Assembly (NCBI GenBank): GCA_024336345.1
Contig: JANFOG010000011.1
Location: 744,001-808,000 of the forward strand
DNA length: 64,000 nt
DNA from: Mariannaea sp. PMI_226
Lineage: Eukaryota > Ascomycota > Sordariomycetes > Hypocreales > Nectriaceae
Direction: 5' to 3'
The notes under the pieces are model-generated. The model saw only the letters and a list, made by a program, of their open reading frames with translations, did not search any database and was not told the DNA's origin. Below are positions 60,875 through 64,000 of the stretch, piece after piece. The translations under genes and the position numbers were made by a program. Numbering within the stretch: the stretch's first letter is position 1; every line of letters begins with the position of its first letter.

Positions 60875-62801
60875 ATGGCAGTTTTACAGAGTGAGGGCGT
60901 CATGTCAATAGACACTCAAGTCGACTCTTCCGACGTCGCAGAAACGCTCAGAGAGAAGCCAGAGGATAATGAGACCAATACGCCCTCTACTGAGGAGGTC
61001 AAGCAGAAACATGAGTTCAGCAGAGACTACCGCTTCTGGATGATTATGCTCACGCTCGTCTTCTCCACGCTGCTCATCTCTCTGGAATCCACCGTTGTCA
61101 TTACTTCACTCCCTACTATTGTCGCCGACATTGGACTTGGGAGCGATTACATTTGGGTCACTAACATTTTCTTCCTGACAAGGTGAGCTCGAATCCTATG
61201 CTACGATGCAAAATGCAAAATGCAAAATGCCGAACAAAAAAAAAAAACACCGAGAAAATGGTTCGCATTCGCTTACAGAAGCGGTGTAGTGCCTGTGTGC
61301 AACCCTTGTTTGGGCAGCTTTCCGACCTCTGGGGCCGCAAACGTGTCTTAATATTCGTCTTCGCAGCGTACACGCTGGGCAGTGGCATCGCTGGCGGAGC
61401 CAACGGCCCAGCCATGCTGATCGCCGGCCGGGCTATCATGGGTATCGGCAGCGGAGGCTTAAACGTGGCCGCGGATGTCATCATCTCAGACTTGGTACCG
61501 CTACGGTATCGGGGCAACTACATCGCCATCTTGCTCGTTGTTGCGACCATCGGGTTTGCCATTGGCCCGTTTATCGGAGGAATTATTGTCGAGCGGACAT
61601 CTTGGAGATGGGTGAGTTTTTTCTTTTTCATCCCCTTCTCAGTGGGATGGAAAACTGGGGGATTAGAAGCTGGGGGAAAAAAGATTGGACATGCTGACGA
61701 GTGACGTGTGTACAGGTGTTCTATCTAAACTTGCCCATCGGAGGAGTTGGCATGGTAATTGCCTACCTGTTTCTCAACCTGCAATGGAATCGAAATGAGT
61801 CCACCATGGCCAAGCTTCGCCGTATCGACTACATCGGAAACGCCATCCTCATGGCAGCGAGCATCTCGATCCTCATCGCGCTCACCTGGGCTGGGCCCGT
61901 CCACCCTTGGTCAGATGCAAGGATCCTCGTCCCTCTATTTGTGGGAATCGCCGGCCTCGTCGGATTCGTCTATTTTGAAGGCTCCAAGATCCCTGCCGAG
62001 CCCGTCATGCCCCTCCGACTATTCCCGAATCGCACATCTGGCATCGTCTATGTTAATACGTTTCTCAATTCCCTGCTCATCATGTGGTGCTATTACTTCC
62101 TGCCGCTCTACTTTCAGGGAGTCTTACTGTCGACGCCGCCGAGATCAGGAGTTCAGCTACTTCCAGTCGCGCTAATCGCTGTCCCAGGTGCAGCAATGTC
62201 GGCGATCCTGCTTTCAAAATTTGGCAAATTCAAGATACTGCATCTCATCGGCTTCTTTCTGCTCAGTGCGGGAGGTGGACTTCTCGCGATTCTCAAGGAA
62301 GATAGCTCTGAAGCGGCCTGGGTTCTGATTCAATTTGTCCCTGCTATGGGATCTGGATTCTTGCTTAACACCCTGCTCCCGGCCTTCCAAGCCTCCACAG
62401 ATGAGAAAGACCAGGCTGCGGCAACCTCGACTTGGTCGTTTATGCGCACCTTCGGGTTCACCTGGGGTGTGGCCATTGCAGGAACCGTCTTTAATGCTTA
62501 CGTGAAGAACTATGCACACATGATCGACAGTGAAGCTGTACGCCAACATCTATCCACAGGCGATGCCTACGCGAGTGCGACACGAGAATTTGTTCTCCAG
62601 TTCGAGGAGCCACTGCGAGGCCAGATCCGCCACGTCTTCATGCTAGCCTTGCGCAAGGTATACGTCATCTCTCTAGCCTTTGGCGGGCTCGCCTTTGTTC
62701 TTTCCATCTTCGAAAAAGAGATTCCGTTACGAAAGGAGCTGGATACACAATATGGCATGGAAGAAGCAAAGAAGCAGAAAGACGAGGAGCGACAAGGTTG
62801 A
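60875..62801 (+). CDS. Major facilitator superfamily transporter, DHA2 (14-span) drug:H+ antiporter type
   Basis: Three exons, 60875-61182, 61290-61611 and 61716-62801 (571 aa). For intron 1 the frame needs the GTGTAG acceptor at 61288-61289, giving LTSACVQPLFGQ. A ~45-residue acidic cytosolic N-terminus precedes the first span (WMIMLTLVFSTLLISLEST). Motif A is seen as GQLSDLWGRKR and motif B as AGRAIMGIGSGG. Antiporter motif C is IGFAIGPFIGGIIVERTSWRW, which with FYLNLPIGG is typical of DHA2 proteins. The C-terminal half has the further spans expected for 14 in total, and the tail is charged. A plasma-membrane efflux pump for small molecules is most likely; such genes often belong to secondary-metabolite clusters. 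It is followed by a Zn2Cys6 factor gene 356 bp downstream on the same strand. Confidence 0.92.
61207..61230 (+). repeat. TGCAAAA x3 tandem repeat inside intron 1 of the DHA2 transporter
   Basis: Three perfect 7-bp units plus TGC, followed by an A12 run, make intron 1 (107 nt) longer than most introns here. Confidence 0.85.
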
Positions 62802-63157
62802 GTCGGAGATAATTAGCCCATCTCTTTCTTTCATCTATTTTGTTTTCGTATAGATCCTCCACATAGAATTTAGCTGTAACATAGGTTAGACTGTACAAGT
62901 TAGAATATACTCAACTCCATCGAATCGCTTACACCCCCAGAGCCTCCACAGTGGCGCACCCGGTTCCGCAGCTCCGCGTCAAGAAGCCTCCGATCCGGTC
63001 CACAAAAAGCCTCCGAACGGGAACCCCCCAGTTCTCCGGGCCCACAGCCCGTTTCTGAACCCATGCGCCTTCACCTGGACCCATGGCCAATAACTCAACC
63101 GCTTCTCCTTTATCCGGGGGCCTTCTCCCTCCTCTCTCACCTCCTCTGCTGATAACC
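62802..63157 (+). other. Short intergenic: transporter 3' end and Zn2Cys6 gene promoter
   Basis: 356 bp. The first ~120 bp are AT-rich, probably the 3' UTR. The rest is GC- and pyrimidine-rich ahead of the next ATG. No TATA box is evident. Confidence 0.5.
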
Positions 63158-64000
63158 ATGCACGAACAAACGCAGAAAATGCTTCCACCTCCGCCCTCGG
63201 TCCCCCATCCAAACCAGGTCAGAGCCGCCTGCGAGCGCTGCCGCCACCAAAAGCTCCGTTGCACGCGCCCCGCTACGGATTCCGCTTCGGCTTCGTGCGC
63301 GCGGTGCGTCCGGCTCGGGTTGAACTGCCAAGCCCAGGCCGGTCCGCAGCGCCGCATCGGCCGCCCACCAAAGAAGAGCCTCGTGCTAAGGAAGAAACCC
63401 TCCGATGTTGCAGCTGCAGGAGTTCCAGAGACACCACCTCCACCGCCGCCGCCGCCAGGAGAGCCTGTAGGAAACAACTCATCATTAGCGCGGGCCGCTG
63501 GCGATACCGACTTCCAGTTCCTTGATTATCTTCTTGATGACACCGCTACTGTACCGTTGGAGTGGTACACATCCGCAAACTCGCTCCCTAGTTTCTCAGC
63601 AAGTTTAGGAAGCTTCAACCTTCCGATGGAGTGCTGGCCTGGGGTCAAACAACTTGAAAATTTTGTAGAAGAACGTGAACAGCAGACAGTGCTCACACCA
63701 TCCAATCGTCACTTCGAGGGCTTATCACGCTTAAATTTTGATATTCGCAAAGGCTGGGACAGCTTAAACCGCCTTCCAACACTGCCAACATTTAAGGAGT
63801 TCATCTGCGACATGGACGGATACAAGAACATGCAGGTGCTCATAACGAACTTTCAGGAGTTTCTCTCCCTCATCAAAGCTCTCCATCGACAAATAGGTAC
63901 GCGTGGGAAGTCTAAACAGAACCGGACCGCGTGCTGGGAAAGCCTCGCCGCTACAGTGAACCCCTATTACTCGTCTAGCTCAGCTTCACCTTCTTCAGAT
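63158..64000 (+). CDS. Zn2Cys6 (fungal binuclear cluster) transcription factor, partial at window end
   Basis: Open from the ATG at 63158 through the last base (281 codons); the 3' end is outside the window. The DNA-binding domain is near the N-terminus with spacing C-x2-C-x6-C-x10-C-x2-C-x6-C (CERCRHQKLRC ... CARCVRLGLNC). It is followed by a basic AT-hook-like stretch (RIGRPPKKS) and a proline run. The rest is Ser/Leu-rich without a visible fungal-specific transcription-factor domain, reminiscent of AflR-type pathway regulators, which also place the cluster at the start and carry a short effector region. A possible donor GTACGC at 63897 means the last ~100 bp may include an intron. Adjacent to a DHA2 pump, it is a candidate cluster regulator. 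Confidence 0.88.
   Translation, partial: MHEQTQKMLPPPPSVPHPNQVRAACERCRHQKLRCTRPATDSASASCARCVRLGLNCQAQAGPQRRIGRPPKKSLVLRKKPSDVAAAGVPETPPPPPPPPGEPVGNNSSLARAAGDTDFQFLDYLLDDTATVPLEWYTSANSLPSFSASLGSFNLPMECWPGVKQLENFVEEREQQTVLTPSNRHFEGLSRLNFDIRKGWDSLNRLPTLPTFKEFICDMDGYKNMQVLITNFQEFLSLIKALHRQIGTRGKSKQNRTACWESLAATVNPYYSSSSASPSSD

Overview
The window reads as nuclear DNA of a filamentous ascomycete (Pezizomycotina), most likely Sordariomycetes and probably Hypocreales. Short GT-AG introns (mostly 50-60 nt) interrupt most genes. Gene content is typical of that group: Atg27, Spt20, a Pex22-like peroxin, eIF2B gamma, a BrlA-like C2H2 factor, a GPR1/FUN34/YaaH transporter, an RNA-dependent RNA polymerase, a DHA2 transporter and a Zn2Cys6 factor. 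The order placement is my judgement from remembered protein families, not a search. All exon boundaries were read by eye from splice consensus and reading-frame continuity; every proposed CDS sums to a whole number of codons.

Layout. 0-10 kb is a compact housekeeping block: atg27 (-), spt20 (-), pex22-like (-) and, diverging from the last, gcd1/eIF2B gamma (+). 10-25.6 kb is almost gene-free and holds a single short gene, a BrlA-like C2H2 factor (+, 20.2-21.3 kb), with about 10 kb of non-coding DNA upstream and 4.3 kb downstream. An F-box/LRR-like protein (+) follows at 25.6-28.0 kb. 28-43 kb is largely ORF-poor and AT-rich to the eye, interrupted only by a lectin-like type I membrane protein gene (-, 34.8-36.6 kb). 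At 43.4-44.6 kb lies an acetate/ammonium transporter gene (-) with a 5.7-kb non-coding upstream region. 50.3-56.9 kb has a membrane F-box protein (-) and an RdRP (-). 58.0-62.8 kb has an intronless EthD-like/alpha-beta hydrolase fusion (+) and a DHA2 transporter (+). A Zn2Cys6 regulator (+) begins at 63.2 kb and runs off the window.

How the genes fit together. The left block is basic cell biology: autophagy-membrane traffic, SAGA co-activator, peroxisome import and translation initiation. The centre is organised around a probable conidiation regulator with an unusually large non-coding neighbourhood. The right end (fusion hydrolase, drug:H+ antiporter, pathway-type Zn2Cys6 factor) could be the edge of a metabolite or detoxification cluster continuing past 64 kb; this is inference. 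I found no CRISPR array, no rRNA, no convincing tRNA and no intact transposon.
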